Below are positions 35,141 through 44,640 of a stretch of DNA of 64,000 bases, piece by piece. The DNA is from Corynebacterium hindlerae. GTDB lineage: Bacteria; Actinomycetota; Actinomycetes; Mycobacteriales; Mycobacteriaceae. Below the pieces are notes generated by a model, which was given only the letters and a program-made list of their open reading frames with translations, was not told the origin of the DNA and did no database searches. Position 1 is the first letter of the stretch, and each line of letters begins with the position of its first letter. A program made the position numbers and the translations under genes. The DNA is taken from positions 1,085,069 through 1,149,068 of the forward strand of contig NZ_CP059833.1 of the NCBI RefSeq assembly GCF_014117265.1. Direction: 5' to 3'.

Positions 35141-35653
35141 TCACCGCCTTGGGCGACCGCGACTTGCGCGCGCGATCCACATAGCGAGCGCAACGAGAAG
35201 CGCTGTAGTTCCAACGACGAACCAGGCGAAGATCAACGCAATAGCCCATAGACCGGTCCCGTCCCCGGGGCCGGTAATCGCGTATTCCAGCCAAAACGGC
35301 AAACCACTACCGCAGATGACGGCTACAGCCAGGTGCAGCACACTTAAACCGCGGATGTTATAGAAGTGGGAGCAAAGTGCCATTACGATACCGACGAACA
35401 CCGCCCATACCAGCGCATGTTTGATACCAAAATTACCGCTTAAGAAGTTCCCCACGAACATCGCCAGCGCCGTTGCCACCGCGCTGCCGACGAATCCTAC
35501 TGCGCAGCCAGCTGCCACGCGCATCGGTGGCTCCTTGCCCATCGCCGACTGCGCGACGAAAGCGATGCCAGTCACCACCGCTCCGGGTAGCAACATGATG
35601 ACGCCATACTCGGTAAAACCTTCGAGGATCGGCGGTATGTCGTTGGTGTACAC
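35141..35653 (-). CDS. Conserved-looking integral membrane protein
   Basis: A 170-residue protein with about five hydrophobic segments (for example YGVIMLLPGAVVTGIAFVAQ, GFVGSAVATALAMFVGNFL, ALVWAVFVGIVMAL, LWAIALIFAWFVVGTTALLV) and a basic C-terminus. The GTG start at 35653 has AGGGG upstream; the frame is open to a GTG at 35683. It is isolated between the deoR repeat and the rpsQ terminator. No known family was recognised. Confidence 0.68.
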   Translation of the reverse strand: MYTNDIPPILEGFTEYGVIMLLPGAVVTGIAFVAQSAMGKEPPMRVAAGCAVGFVGSAVATALAMFVGNFLSGNFGIKHALVWAVFVGIVMALCSHFYNIRGLSVLHLAVAVICGSGLPFWLEYAITGPGDGTGLWAIALIFAWFVVGTTALLVALAMWIARASRGRPRR

Positions 35654-35782
35654 TCGCGACCCCTGTGATCTCGTTGATAACACATTCGATTCTAATTATG
35701 ACGAGCCAGTTCTGAACGAACGAATCAATAACGTTTGCCCTGCTTAGCTAACGAATCAGCATTGCGCGGCGACAGGCACGCG

Positions 35783-35814
35783 AAAAGCCCGCCACCTGGC
35801 GGCGGCGGGCTTTG
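35783..35814 (-). terminator. Terminator after rpsQ
   Basis: AAAGCCCGCC and GGCGGGCTTT arms around a short GC-rich loop lie 24 bases past the rpsQ stop, with TTTT on the leftward side. This ends the S10 operon, explaining why rplN needs its own promoter. Confidence 0.85.
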
Positions 35815-35837
35815 GCGGTTAGCCACAAGGGCGAAGC

Positions 35838-36125
35838 TTACTTAGCCTTCTCGACGATCTCGACGAGGCGGAAGTGCTTGTCCTTGGACAGCGGGCGGGT
35901 CTCCTCGATGCGAACCAGGTCGCCGATGCCGGCGATCTCATTCTCGTCGTGGGCCTTCACCTTGGAGTTAGTACGGATGGTCTTGCCGTACAGAGCGTGC
36001 TGCTTACGGTCCTCGAGCTCAACCACGATGGTCTTCTGCATCTTGTCAGAAACCACGTAGCCGGTGCGGACCTTGCGGGCGCCCTTTTCCTTCTTTGGGG
36101 TGTTGTTCACAGTTGCCTCACTCAT
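35838..36125 (-). CDS. rpsQ: 30S ribosomal protein S17
   Basis: 95 residues, slightly N-extended as in actinobacteria. The S17 core is [20 protein letters not shown], then [12 protein letters not shown] and the [19 protein letters not shown] end. It is a primary 16S rRNA-binding protein and the last gene of the S10 operon in this genome, 2 bases after rpmC, followed by a strong terminator. Confidence 0.98.
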   Translation of the reverse strand: MSEATVNNTPKKEKGARKVRTGYVVSDKMQKTIVVELEDRKQHALYGKTIRTNSKVKAHDENEIAGIGDLVRIEETRPLSKDKHFRLVEIVEKAK

Positions 36126-36127
36126 GA

Positions 36128-36358
36128 TTAAGCCTCAGCTCCCGGGACAACGGACAGGCCCAGCTCGCGCTCACGGATCACCGTGTAGATGCGGGCGATG
36201 TCCTGCTTGACCACGCGCAGCCGGCGGTTGTTGGTCAGCTGGCCGGTTGCCATCTGGAAGCGCAGGTTGAACAGCTCTTCCTTGGCTTCCTTCAGACGGG
36301 TGGTCAGTTCTTCAGCGTTGAGCTCGCGGAGCTCGTGTGCAGGGATACCAGATGCCAT
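36128..36358 (-). CDS. rpmC: 50S ribosomal protein L29
   Basis: 76 residues. The start at 36358 ([18 protein letters not shown]) overlaps the rplP stop by one base (TAATG); the longer frame to 36397 would lie inside rplP. The [20 protein letters not shown] helix is diagnostic. L29 sits by the polypeptide exit tunnel. Confidence 0.97.
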   Translation of the reverse strand: MASGIPAHELRELNAEELTTRLKEAKEELFNLRFQMATGQLTNNRRLRVVKQDIARIYTVIRERELGLSVVPGAEA

Positions 36359-36774
36359 TAGAACTGGTCCTCCTTCCGGACGATGCGGACCTTGCAAGGC
36401 AGCTTCTGGCCAGCACGACGAAGAGCTTCGAAAGCGACCTCTTCGTTAGGGTAAGACATCTCGAAGAGGATGCGACCTGGCTTGACGTTAGCGACCCACT
36501 TCTCCACGCCACCCTTACCGGAACCCATACGCACACCGAGTGCCTTCTGGGTCAGTGGGCGGTCTGGGAAGATGTTGATCCAAACCTTGCCACCACGCTT
36601 GACGTGGCGGTTGATTGCAATACGAGCGGACTCGATCTGACGGTTGGTGATGTAGGCAGGCTCGAGAGCCTGGATGCCGTACTCACCGAAGGTAACGCGG
36701 TTGCCACCCTTGGAAACACCAGTGCGGTGTGGGCGGTGCTGACGGCGGTACTTGACGCGCTTAGGGATAAGCAT
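36358..36774 (-). CDS. rplP: 50S ribosomal protein L16
   Basis: 138 residues, normal length. It begins [19 protein letters not shown] and contains [19 protein letters not shown] and KPLTQKAL-like [17 protein letters not shown]. It contacts the tRNA elbow region near the peptidyl-transferase centre. It is 2 bases after rpsC and coupled to rpmC. Confidence 0.98.
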   Translation of the reverse strand: MLIPKRVKYRRQHRPHRTGVSKGGNRVTFGEYGIQALEPAYITNRQIESARIAINRHVKRGGKVWINIFPDRPLTQKALGVRMGSGKGGVEKWVANVKPGRILFEMSYPNEEVAFEALRRAGQKLPCKVRIVRKEDQF

Positions 36775-36776
36775 TC

Positions 36777-37523
36777 TTAGCCCTCCTGCTTCTGCTCTGC
36801 ACGCTGACGACGCTGGCCACCGCGACGTGGACGCTCGCGACGGTCGCCGCGACCGCGGCGCTCAGCTGGTGCGTTGAGTTCGGACTCGCGACGGCCACCA
36901 ACGACGTCACCCTTGTAGATCCACACCTTGACGCCGATGCGGCCGAAAGTGGTGTGAGCCTCGTAGGTGCCGTAGTCGATCTCGGCGCGAAGGGTGTGCA
37001 GCGGAACGCGACCCTCGTGGTAGCGCTCGGTGCGAGACATCTCGGCACCGCCGAGACGACCAGAACATACAACCTTGATGCCCTTGACCTGTGGCTGGCG
37101 CATTGCGCCCTGGATTGCCTTGCGCATTGCACGGCGGAATGCCACACGGTTGGTGAGCTGCTCGGCGATGGACTGTGCCACCAGCTGAGCGTTAGCGTCG
37201 ATGTTCTTGACCTCAAGGATGTTGAGTGCAACCTGCTTGCCGGTCAGCTTCTCCAGCTGGCCGCGGATACGGTCAGCCTCGGAGCCACGACGACCGATCA
37301 CGATGCCCGGACGAGCGGTGTGAATGTCGACGCGGACGCGGTCGCGGGTGCGCTCGATGACGACGTCGGCAACGCCGGCGCGGTCGAGACCCTTGGAGAG
37401 GAACTCGCGAATCTTGATGTCTTCTGCGATGTAATCGGAGTAAGACTTATCGGCGTACCAGTGGGACTTCCAATCGGAAGTAATGCCCAGGCGTAGGCCG
37501 TGAGGATGGATCTTCTGGCCCAT
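36777..37523 (-). CDS. rpsC: 30S ribosomal protein S3
   Basis: 248 residues. It starts [18 protein letters not shown], has the KH domain signature [19 protein letters not shown] and the C-terminal S3 domain ([19 protein letters not shown]). The tail is Arg-rich and longer than in E. coli, as usual for actinobacteria. It overlaps the rplV stop by one base and is part of the mRNA entry helicase site. Confidence 0.98.
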   Translation of the reverse strand: MGQKIHPHGLRLGITSDWKSHWYADKSYSDYIAEDIKIREFLSKGLDRAGVADVVIERTRDRVRVDIHTARPGIVIGRRGSEADRIRGQLEKLTGKQVALNILEVKNIDANAQLVAQSIAEQLTNRVAFRRAMRKAIQGAMRQPQVKGIKVVCSGRLGGAEMSRTERYHEGRVPLHTLRAEIDYGTYEAHTTFGRIGVKVWIYKGDVVGGRRESELNAPAERRGRGDRRERPRRGGQRRQRAEQKQEG

Positions 37524-37885
37524 TACTTGGCACCTTCCTTCTGGCTTTCGACAACCACGGTGATGTGGCTGGTGCGCTTACGGATGATGAATGCACGACC
37601 CTGAGCACGTGGCTGGAAACGACGCATGGTTGGGCCCTCGTCGGCGTAAGCCTCGGAGATGACCAGGGTGCGTGGATCCAGGCCGAAGTTGTTCTCAGCG
37701 TTGGCGGCTGCGGATGCAACGACCTTTGCTACTGGCTCTGCAGCGCCCTGTGGGGCGTACTTCAGGATAGCCAGTGCCTCGGACACGGACTTGCCGCGAA
37801 CGAGATCGATGACACGACGTGCCTTCATCGGGGTGACCCGGACGAAGCGCGCGGTCGCGCGGGCGGTGGTGATTTGGTCACTCAT
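37523..37885 (-). CDS. rplV: 50S ribosomal protein L22
   Basis: 120 residues. [20 protein letters not shown] is the L22 start signature, and [24 protein letters not shown] [19 protein letters not shown] forms the tunnel loop region. It lines the exit tunnel, where macrolide-resistance changes can occur; no unusual change was noted. It lies 3 bases after rpsS. Confidence 0.98.
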   Translation of the reverse strand: MSDQITTARATARFVRVTPMKARRVIDLVRGKSVSEALAILKYAPQGAAEPVAKVVASAAANAENNFGLDPRTLVISEAYADEGPTMRRFQPRAQGRAFIIRKRTSHITVVVESQKEGAK

Positions 37886-37888
37886 CGC

Positions 37889-38167
37889 TTATCGACGTCC
37901 CTTCTTGTCTTCCTTGACGTGACCCTTGAAGGTCTTGGTTGGTGCGAACTCGCCGAGCTTGTGGCCAACCATGGAATCATCGATGAATACCGGCACGTGC
38001 TTGCGACCGTCGTGGACGGCGAAGGTGTGACCGATGAAATCAGGGAGAATCGTGGAACGGCGAGACCAGGTCTTGATGACCTGCTTGGTGCCCTTTTCGT
38101 TCTGAGCGTCCACCTTGTTGAGGAGGTGCTCATCGACAAACGGGCCCTTCTTAAGGCTGCGTGGCAT
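37889..38167 (-). CDS. rpsS: 30S ribosomal protein S19
   Basis: 92 residues. [19 protein letters not shown] and [20 protein letters not shown] are standard, with [16 protein letters not shown] at the end. It forms a complex with S13 in the small-subunit head. It lies 13 bases after rplB. Confidence 0.98.
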   Translation of the reverse strand: MPRSLKKGPFVDEHLLNKVDAQNEKGTKQVIKTWSRRSTILPDFIGHTFAVHDGRKHVPVFIDDSMVGHKLGEFAPTKTFKGHVKEDKKGRR

Positions 38168-38180
38168 TTTCTACCTCCTC

Positions 38181-39023
38181 TTAGCGCTTCTTGTTCTTGT
38201 TGGAGCGACGGCGACGAACGATCAGACGATCGGACGGACGGTTTGGCTTGCGGGTACGACCCTCTGGCTGACCCCAAGGAGAAACTGGGTGACGACCACC
38301 GGAGGTCTTACCTTCACCACCACCGTGTGGGTGGTCGACCGGGTTCATAACGACACCACGGACGGTTGGGCGAACGCCCTTCCAACGCATACGGCCAGCC
38401 TTGCCCCAACGGATGTTGATCTGGTCAGCGTTGCCGACCTCACCAACAGTTGCGCGGCAGCGGATGTCGACGCGACGGATTTCGGAAGATGGCATACGCA
38501 GGATTGCGTACTTGCCTTCCTTACCCAGCAGCTGGATGGAAGCACCTGCGGAGCGGGCCATCTTGGCACCGCCACCTGGCTTCAGCTCAACACAGTGCAC
38601 GGTAGCACCGGCTGGGATGTTGCGCAGTGGCAGGTTGTTGCCAACCTTGATGTCGGCGTTAGCGCCGGACTCGAGGATAGCGCCCTGCTTCAGTCCCTTA
38701 GGAGCGATGATGTAGCGCTTCTCACCATCACGGAAGTGAAGGAGAGCAATGTTAGCGGTACGGTTTGGGTCGTACTCGATGTGAGCGACCTTTGCGGTGA
38801 TGCCGTCCTTGTCAGAGCGACGGAAGTCGATGACGCGGTACTGGCGCTTGTGTCCGCCACCCTTGTGACGAGTGGTGATGTGGCCGTGAACGTTACGGCC
38901 GCCCGACTTGGACAGTGGGCGCAGCAGAGACTTCTCCGGAGTCGAGCGAGTGATCTCCTCGAACATCGAAACGGAGCTCTGGCGGCGACCCGGGGTTGTC
39001 GGCTTGTACTTACGAATAGCCAT
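38181..39023 (-). CDS. rplB: 50S ribosomal protein L2
   Basis: 280 residues. It has [38 protein letters not shown] and the conserved [19 protein letters not shown] loop near the peptidyl-transferase centre, with the important His present. It sits between rplW and rpsS in the normal S10 order. Confidence 0.99.
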   Translation of the reverse strand: MAIRKYKPTTPGRRQSSVSMFEEITRSTPEKSLLRPLSKSGGRNVHGHITTRHKGGGHKRQYRVIDFRRSDKDGITAKVAHIEYDPNRTANIALLHFRDGEKRYIIAPKGLKQGAILESGANADIKVGNNLPLRNIPAGATVHCVELKPGGGAKMARSAGASIQLLGKEGKYAILRMPSSEIRRVDIRCRATVGEVGNADQINIRWGKAGRMRWKGVRPTVRGVVMNPVDHPHGGGEGKTSGGRHPVSPWGQPEGRTRKPNRPSDRLIVRRRRSNKNKKR

Positions 39024-39054
39024 AGTGTTTTCTGGTCCTTAACTTTCCGCCCGA

Positions 39055-39360
39055 TTAGGAAGCGGAACCGCCGAAGATGTCGATTGGATCGCTGCCCTCG
39101 CGCAGGGTGACGATGGCGCGCTTGGTTGCCTTACGCTGACCGTAACCGGTGCGGGTGCGCTTGCGCTTGCCCTCACGGTTAATGGTGTTAACGGAAGCGA
39201 CCTTGACACCAAAGATCTGCTCGATAGCAATCTTGATCTCAGTCTTGTTGGAGGTAGGAGCAACCAGGAAGGTGTACTGTCCCTGCTCCATGAGGCCGTA
39301 AGACTTTTCAGAAACGACCGGTGCGAGAATGATGTCGCGTGGATCTGCGATGGTAGCCAT
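39055..39360 (-). CDS. rplW: 50S ribosomal protein L23
   Basis: 101 residues. [19 protein letters not shown] and [17 protein letters not shown] are diagnostic. It is the exit-site docking protein for signal recognition particle and trigger factor. Its start overlaps the rplD stop by one base. Confidence 0.98.
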   Translation of the reverse strand: MATIADPRDIILAPVVSEKSYGLMEQGQYTFLVAPTSNKTEIKIAIEQIFGVKVASVNTINREGKRKRTRTGYGQRKATKRAIVTLREGSDPIDIFGGSAS

Positions 39361-40016
39361 TACTTAGCCTCCTCCTTGGCCGCACCAGTAGCGCGGTCGA
39401 TGAAGGTGTTAAGAGCCTCGACAGAGAACACTACGTCGTCAGACTTGAGAACATCGTAGGTGTTCAGCTGATCTGCTGCCAGGGTGTGAACGCCTGGGAG
39501 GTTGTTAACACTCTTCCATGCGGTGATGTCTTCACGGCCGAGGACAACGAGCACGTTCTTGCGCTCGGTGAGACGCTCGATGAATGCGCGTGCAGACTTC
39601 GTGGATGGGGTCTGGCCCGGAACAAGTTCGGTAACCACGTGAATACGATCGTTGCGTGCGCGGTCGGTCAGGGAACCGAACAGAGCAGCCTTGATCATCT
39701 TCTTAGGGGTACGCTGCGCGTAGTTACGAGGCTGTGGGCCGTGAGCGATGCCACCACCGGTGAAGTGAGGAGCGCGGATCGAGCCCTGACGAGCGCGACC
39801 GGTGCCCTTCTGACGGAATGGCTTCTTACCGCCACCGGAGACCTTGCCACGAGTCTTCGTAGCGTGGGTGCCCTGGCGAGCAGCAGCAAGCTGTGCATTT
39901 ACGACCTGGTGCATCAGAGCGATAGATGCCTCGCGGTCGAAAATTTCTGCAGGCAGCTCAACCGTGCCGTCGGTCTTGCCATCAGCGGTGTGGACGTCAA
40001 GCTTCAGATTGGTCAT
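39360..40016 (-). CDS. rplD: 50S ribosomal protein L4
   Basis: 218 residues. Visible are [39 protein letters not shown] and [13 protein letters not shown], which form the exit-tunnel loop. In E. coli L4 autoregulates the S10 operon; whether that holds here is unknown. Its start overlaps the rplC stop by 4 bases. Confidence 0.98.
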   Translation of the reverse strand: MTNLKLDVHTADGKTDGTVELPAEIFDREASIALMHQVVNAQLAAARQGTHATKTRGKVSGGGKKPFRQKGTGRARQGSIRAPHFTGGGIAHGPQPRNYAQRTPKKMIKAALFGSLTDRARNDRIHVVTELVPGQTPSTKSARAFIERLTERKNVLVVLGREDITAWKSVNNLPGVHTLAADQLNTYDVLKSDDVVFSVEALNTFIDRATGAAKEEAK

Positions 40017-40669
40017 GCGTGTGCACCGCCCTTCACTGCGGTCTTAACGGTTACGAGGCCGCCGCGAACACCTGGGATTGCACCCTTGATGATCAGCAGG
40101 TTTGCCTCGGCGTCAATCTTCTGAACCTTCAGGTTCTGGGTGGTGACGCGGTCATTACCCATGCGGCCAGCCATGCGGGTGCCCTTGAAGACGCGGCCTG
40201 GGGTAGCACAAGCACCGATACCACCGACGCGACGGTGTGCTGCCTGGTTACCGTGAGCTGCGCCCTGGCCAGCAAAGCCGTGGCGCTTCATGCCGCCGGC
40301 GTAGCCCTTACCCTTGGAGGTGCCGGTGACGTCGACGAAGGAGATGCCTTCGAAGATGTCAACGGTGACATCCTGGCCTACCTCGTAGCCGGAAACGTCA
40401 TCCATACGGATTTCGGCTACGTGACGGCGTGGGGTAACACCAGCCTTTGCAAAGTGGCCGGCTGCAGGCTTGTTAGCCTTGCGTGGGTCAATTTCGCCGT
40501 AGGCGATCTGGATGGCGTTGTAGCCATCGGTTTCAACGGTGCGAATCTGGGTTACGACACATGGACCAGCTTCAACGACGGTAACCGGAATAACGCGGTT
40601 GTCCTCGTCGAAGATCTGGGTCATGCCGAGCTTGGTGCCCAGAATGCCCTTTACTTCGTTTTCACTCAT
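40013..40669 (-). CDS. rplC: 50S ribosomal protein L3
   Basis: 218 residues. [20 protein letters not shown] at the start and [20 protein letters not shown] with [15 protein letters not shown] are L3 signatures. It is an early assembly protein near the peptidyl-transferase centre. It lies 32 bases after rpsJ. Confidence 0.98.
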   Translation of the reverse strand: MSENEVKGILGTKLGMTQIFDEDNRVIPVTVVEAGPCVVTQIRTVETDGYNAIQIAYGEIDPRKANKPAAGHFAKAGVTPRRHVAEIRMDDVSGYEVGQDVTVDIFEGISFVDVTGTSKGKGYAGGMKRHGFAGQGAAHGNQAAHRRVGGIGACATPGRVFKGTRMAGRMGNDRVTTQNLKVQKIDAEANLLIIKGAIPGVRGGLVTVKTAVKGGAHA

Positions 40670-40701
40670 TATTTATTCTCCGCCAAGTATCTTCTGGTCG
40701 A

Positions 40702-41007
40702 TTACTGGATGTTCACATCGACGCTGGCCGGAAGATCGATACGCATGAGAGCGTCAACGGTCTTTGGCGTTGGGTCGAGGATGTCGATCAGACGCTTGTG
40801 AGTACGCATTTCGAAGTGCTCACGAGAGTCCTTGTACTTGTGTGGAGAACGAATAACTGCGTAAACGTTCTTTTCAGTAGGCAGTGGCACTGGGCCAACT
40901 ACACGGGCACCGGTACGGGTGACCGTCTCGACGATCTTCTTTGCGGAAGCGTCGATTGCCTCGTGGTCATAGGCCTTGAGCCTAATGCGGATCTTTTGTC
41001 CCGCCAC
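40702..41007 (-). CDS. rpsJ: 30S ribosomal protein S10
   Basis: 101 residues, GTG start with GAGGA upstream. [20 protein letters not shown] and [20 protein letters not shown] are diagnostic. It is the first gene of the S10 operon (rpsJ-rplC-rplD-rplW-rplB-rpsS-rplV-rpsC-rplP-rpmC-rpsQ) and also acts with NusB in antitermination. Confidence 0.98.
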   Translation of the reverse strand: MAGQKIRIRLKAYDHEAIDASAKKIVETVTRTGARVVGPVPLPTEKNVYAVIRSPHKYKDSREHFEMRTHKRLIDILDPTPKTVDALMRIDLPASVDVNIQ

Positions 41008-41585
41008 GCTTATCCTCTTCCTCGCTGTCCCACATCAATTCTTGAGCGGTGGGAATTCGCTGATTTCTCTATAACGTTGTCCGAGCCTGTCAGAGGCTTG
41101 GCGCACAACGCCAGTTACTTGACTGTCAATCTTGATGAACTCGAAGAGATGAAGTTTGCATGAGCAACAACACCTTTTACGTCGAGCCTCGATTGCAAGA
41201 GATAAGTACCGTGTTACGCACGCCATACTTATGGACTCTTACGTCAAGTGGAAGGGAACCTATCTCGCGATAAGCGTGTTCCTTGCCGACTGCCGCTGTT
41301 TATTTGCCATGCCCCTTCATGCTTCGGTTCTCCACTTCCAAGGAAGTGAACAACCTTCTCACACGAGGTGAGAGAAGGAAGATCATGTTTGCCTCACCAT
41401 CAGCGTGAACGTTAAGAAATGTTCACGTGTTGTTAAAGCAACCTGGCTATTAAAACATGTCCCACCCAAAAACTCAAGCCCTTTTCCTAGCCTTTGTTAC
41501 GCATCACACACCCAGGCTCACCTGCTGTGTTATCTCCCCCTACAATAAGGAATGAAAACAGCACCACACTATGAAGGAGTTCCCC
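41008..41585. promoter_or_regulatory. Divergent control region of the S10 operon and the Asp23-family operon
   Basis: No gene is supported in this 578-base spacer. A hairpin AGCCT-N-AGGCT near 41083-41099 lies in the S10 leader and an inverted repeat CGTGAAC-N10-GTTCACG is at 41404-41427 on the Asp23 side, a candidate operator. A clear consensus promoter for either direction was not fixed. The long leader before rpsJ leaves room for leader-based control. Confidence 0.5.
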
Positions 41586-42011
41586 GTGACCGATCCCGTC
41601 CAGCCAGCCTCCGGAGTTGATCGTGGCCGTACCCTCATCGAAGACGTGGTGGTGGCGAAAATAGCGGGGATGGCCACCCGTGAGGTATCCGGAGTCTATT
41701 CCCTTGGCGCCACCCCTACCCGTATGGTCGGTGCGCTGCGAGACAACATCCCTGGGGCCCGAAGCAGCGCCCAACAGGGTGTCTCCGTTGAGGTGGGCCC
41801 AACCCAGACCACCGTCGACATCGCCATCGTCGCCGAGTACGGCGTGGCCATCCACGAACTTGCTGCCGCGATCCGCCGGAACGTTATCGCCGCGTTAGAA
41901 CGTATGACGGGCCTTGAGGTGACCGAAGTGAACATCACCGTGCACGACGTCCACCTTGCGCAGCTCGATGACAACTACGAGGAAGCAACCGCAACACCCC
42001 GCGTGAAATAG
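41586..42011 (+). CDS. Asp23/Gls24 family envelope stress response protein
   Basis: A 141-residue Asp23-family protein. The GTG start at 41586 is chosen because AAGGAG ends 6 bases upstream; the ATG at 41571 lies before that site. GRTLIEDVVVAKIAGMATRE, GVSVEVGPTQTTVDIAIVAEYG and LEVTEVNITVHDVHL are family marks. In Firmicutes this family coats the inner membrane face, tethered by AmaP. It is the first gene of a six-gene overlapping operon divergent from the S10 operon. Confidence 0.9.
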   Translation: MTDPVQPASGVDRGRTLIEDVVVAKIAGMATREVSGVYSLGATPTRMVGALRDNIPGARSSAQQGVSVEVGPTQTTVDIAIVAEYGVAIHELAAAIRRNVIAALERMTGLEVTEVNITVHDVHLAQLDDNYEEATATPRVK

Positions 42012-42296
42012 ATGACTGACTACCTTGAACCTTCGCTAGCCACCCACATCCAGGATGCGGTGTGCTCCTGTGACGGCGTCGCACACCTCCATTCCGGGCA
42101 ATTCGGGGAAATTGCGCTCCTCTACCCCGGCCTGCGGGTTCCGGGGCTACGCCTCGTGGCGGAGCGATTGGAAGTTCATGTCGTCGTTAAGCTCACTGCT
42201 GGCGACCTGCACCAGCTCGCTACGACAATCCGGCACGCAGTGAGCGAACTGGTGGACCTACCCATCGACGTCACGATCGGAGACGTAACAATATGA
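42012..42296 (+). CDS. Small hypothetical protein of the Asp23 operon
   Basis: 94 residues, starting directly after the Asp23 stop (TAG-ATG). It is a soluble alpha/beta protein with VAERLEVHVVVKLTAGDLHQ and LVDLPIDVTIGDVTI, the latter resembling the end of Asp23 domains, so it may be a reduced, diverged Asp23-like unit. It overlaps the next start by 4 bases (ATGA). The function is unknown; co-translation supports it being real. Confidence 0.75.
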   Translation: MTDYLEPSLATHIQDAVCSCDGVAHLHSGQFGEIALLYPGLRVPGLRLVAERLEVHVVVKLTAGDLHQLATTIRHAVSELVDLPIDVTIGDVTI

Positions 42297-42484
42297 AAAG
42301 CAACGTCCTAATCGGCATCGCGATCGGCTTCCTGTTCGCCTTCGCTGTCATTTTCGGCGGTCTGTCCGGGCTGCTGTGGGCCGCGTTGTTCGCGACGATC
42401 GGCGGTATCGTGGGAGCTCATTTCGATGGGCTCATCGATCTCCGCGCCCTGTGGGACAGTGTGAGCCGAGGTCGCCGTGGATAA
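42293..42484 (+). CDS. DUF2273-like small membrane protein
   Basis: 63 residues with two hydrophobic segments (IGIAIGFLFAFAVIFGGLSG and LLWAALFATIGGIVGAHF), the size and layout of the DUF2273 proteins encoded beside Asp23 in many Gram-positives. It likely helps to anchor the Asp23 layer. It overlaps both neighbouring genes. Confidence 0.8.
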   Translation: MKSNVLIGIAIGFLFAFAVIFGGLSGLLWAALFATIGGIVGAHFDGLIDLRALWDSVSRGRRG

Positions 42485-42860
42485 AATCAGCGAGCGGGCC
42501 GTCACCAAGATTGTTGCGGCAGCAGTGGCAAGCGTCCCCGGCACCGCCACCATTAAGTCGGGGGTCGGCCGCCTTACCGGACGTGCCTTCCCTCGGTTTG
42601 ACGTGCAGCTTGACGACGACGGGGACACCGCTACGATCGAGGCCTTCATTGCCGTGACCTGGCCCGCTCCCCTGCTCGACGTTGCCGAAACCGTTCGCGA
42701 CACCATCGTCGAACATGTCCATACCCTCACCGGCATCAAGGTGCTCGCCTGCAACGTTGTGGTCGGTCCGGTGGTCGCAGGGGAAGGCCGCGTCCTGGTA
42801 GAAGACTTAGCACTGCCACCACTCGTTACCACCCCGATCACTGTACGAGGTATCCGATGA
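42477..42860 (+). CDS. Second Asp23-like protein
   Basis: 127 residues, GTG start. SERAVTKIVAAAVASVPGTA and LDVAETVRDTIVEHVHTLTG follow the Asp23 pattern (helix, beta strands, helix, final strand), though it is more diverged than the first copy. The start overlaps DUF2273 by 8 bases and the end overlaps the next start by 4 bases. Confidence 0.8.
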   Translation: MDKISERAVTKIVAAAVASVPGTATIKSGVGRLTGRAFPRFDVQLDDDGDTATIEAFIAVTWPAPLLDVAETVRDTIVEHVHTLTGIKVLACNVVVGPVVAGEGRVLVEDLALPPLVTTPITVRGIR

Positions 42861-43390
42861 CTACACGCGTTCCCCGCGCCACCCCGGCATCGCGCATCGT
42901 CGCGATTTTGATGAGCCTATCGCTGTTCGGGGTCGCCATCTGCGCTGCCCGTGAGCTATGGACCAAACGCACCGGAACACAGCTCAACAGCCTGCTCACC
43001 CCCGTTTTCGAGCTCATCGCGCGCGCCAAGTACGAGCCGTGGATGCTACCGATGGGGTGCCTGGTTGTCGCCGTTGGATTCGCACTCATAGTGATCGCGC
43101 TCAAGCCCCGACCACGCACCCACATTCAGCTACGCATGGCCGAGAATCACTGGACTCGCAACGTTGACATCGCCAGGCTTTGTACCGCCGCTGCGGAACG
43201 CGTTCCCGGCGTGGCACGCGCCTCCACCTACGCCTCACCCCGCCACGTCACGGTGACTATCTCAGGCAACCACTCTGACAGTACCCTCGTCGAACGCGTG
43301 ACCAGTACCGTCCATAACGTGGTCGCCCCGCTAGCAGATGCGCCACAGGTTCAGGTCCGCCTGCAACAACAACCAGGGGAAAACCAATGA
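42857..43390 (+). CDS. DUF6286-like membrane protein of the Asp23 operon
   Basis: 177 residues with two N-terminal TM segments (about 14-32 and 57-78) and a C-terminal soluble domain (WTRNVDIARLCTAAAERVPG, VTSTVHNVVAPLADAPQVQV). It resembles the membrane partners seen in actinobacterial Asp23 clusters and probably recruits the Asp23 proteins. It overlaps both neighbours by 4 bases. Confidence 0.75.
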   Translation: MTTRVPRATPASRIVAILMSLSLFGVAICAARELWTKRTGTQLNSLLTPVFELIARAKYEPWMLPMGCLVVAVGFALIVIALKPRPRTHIQLRMAENHWTRNVDIARLCTAAAERVPGVARASTYASPRHVTVTISGNHSDSTLVERVTSTVHNVVAPLADAPQVQVRLQQQPGENQ

Positions 43391-43947
43391 GCAAGCTTAC
43401 CGACGCCCTCAACCGCCTCATCATTTTCCTCACCGGTCTCCTCGCCACTGGAGCCGGCGCATTAGTCGTAGCGCTATATTTCGACGTTCCCATCGCGCAG
43501 CAACTGGTCGATACCATGCGCCCCCACGAGTGGGGCACCATCCCGCAGTCGCCCTGGTTCTTGGTTGCTGTCAGCGCCGTCGGGATACTCGCATTGCTGT
43601 TCGGCGTACTCGGCCTATACATGAACCTCAAGCGCTACCACATCAGACGGGTCTCTTCACCAGCCAGCACTCCAACGGGCGCGATCGATTATGACCTCAG
43701 CGCAATTGCCGGTGCGATAGCCGACTCCTTCGAGGCCTTGCCACGGGTGATCCGTGCTCATTCAGTAGCACGGTGGGATCGTGGCGCGCGGGTCATCACC
43801 ATCACGGTCGATGCTGAACCGCAAGTTAACCTGCGGACGCTCGAGGAGCACGCTGTGACTGCGGAGCAGGACCTGCACCGGGCAATCAGAGAAACGCTAG
43901 ACGTCGTTTTCCGGTTCCATATCGCTCCCGTTGAACGGAAGAACTGA
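43387..43947 (+). CDS. AmaP-like membrane anchor protein
   Basis: 186 residues. Two TM segments (about 10-30 and 55-78) are followed by a cytoplasmic domain with VSSPASTPTGAIDYDLSAIA and a C-terminal RETLDVVFRFHIAPVERKN, the layout of AmaP, the Asp23 membrane anchor. Last gene of the operon. Its final 51 bases overlap the convergent TetR gene. Confidence 0.75.
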   Translation: MSKLTDALNRLIIFLTGLLATGAGALVVALYFDVPIAQQLVDTMRPHEWGTIPQSPWFLVAVSAVGILALLFGVLGLYMNLKRYHIRRVSSPASTPTGAIDYDLSAIAGAIADSFEALPRVIRAHSVARWDRGARVITITVDAEPQVNLRTLEEHAVTAEQDLHRAIRETLDVVFRFHIAPVERKN

Positions 43948-44529
43948 CAATCCTTGTTCGATGGCGTTGATAAAGAACGCGACCTTTTCGTCCACGTAGC
44001 CTCGCGCCAGCCAGTGCTGGTCGGGGTCTGATCCATTGTGGAGCTTATGAGCTGCCCGAACGGCTGCCACCTGACAATGCGAAGCGATCACTGAGCCAAA
44101 AACAAACTCGATGAGTAAATCAGCCGTCGCATCGTCGCAGGGGAAGCCAGTTCCGTTAAGACGATCTTTGAACTCCCGATGATGCTTTTGAAATGCAATC
44201 GATGACGTCGCGCTAGTGAGCATTGTTTGATCAAGCCCCTCGTAGGTATCCATGATTTCCCATAGGGCGTTGACGCCAATAGTCAGATTAGTTTGCCATG
44301 TGGTTGCAGTTTGTTTGAATGGCCAGTTTGTTGCGACGTGTTTGACGCACAGTTCGACGAGGTGATCTCGGGAGGCGATGATGCGGTAAAGCGCAGAGCT
44401 ACGGACACCTAGTCTGTCAGCCACAGCGCCGAGAGTGAAATTGGTGAGGCCAAGTTCCAGCGCAACGTTAACGGCGTCTTGTTCAGCGAACCGCGGCTTG
44501 GGGCCAGTACGAGAGGTTCCGTTAGTCAT
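43897..44529 (-). CDS. TetR family transcriptional regulator
   Basis: 210 residues from the start at 44529 (MTNGTSRTGPKPRF), which has AGGTGAT upstream; the frame is open to 44562. The helix-turn-helix is AVNVALELGLTNFTLGAVAD plus RLGVRSSALYRIIASRDHLVE. The C-terminal domain resembles the TetR_C group of tetracycline-type repressors (QTMLTSATSSIAFQKHHREF). It is convergent with and overlaps the Asp23 operon, and a bidirectional terminator separates it from tuf. The target is unknown. Confidence 0.85.
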   Translation of the reverse strand: MTNGTSRTGPKPRFAEQDAVNVALELGLTNFTLGAVADRLGVRSSALYRIIASRDHLVELCVKHVATNWPFKQTATTWQTNLTIGVNALWEIMDTYEGLDQTMLTSATSSIAFQKHHREFKDRLNGTGFPCDDATADLLIEFVFGSVIASHCQVAAVRAAHKLHNGSDPDQHWLARGYVDEKVAFFINAIEQGLSVLPFNGSDMEPENDV

Positions 44530-44580
44530 ATCACCTATCCTAAGGCAATTTGTAGTTCTCACCTATTTATTGTCGAACAA

Positions 44581-44613
44581 AAAAGGGCTGTTGGTTGAAC
44601 CAACAGCCCTTTT
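44581..44613. terminator. Bidirectional terminator between tuf and the TetR gene
   Basis: A nearly perfect 16-bp stem (AAAAGGGCTGTTGGTT and its complement) around one central base, with A-run and T-run ends on both strands. It lies 27 bases past the tuf stop. The tail-to-tail reading serves mainly tuf, since TetR is transcribed away from it. Confidence 0.85.
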
Positions 44614-44640
44614 AATCCTGCGTATTACAGGATCAACAGA

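Noticed and set aside
38115..39110. 331-codon plus-strand open frame
   Set aside because: It is antisense to rplB and rpsS; the open frame is a shadow of biased codon use.
41035..41371. Small open frames in the S10 upstream region
   Set aside because: They are short, on both strands, with no family features; the region is better seen as control sequence.
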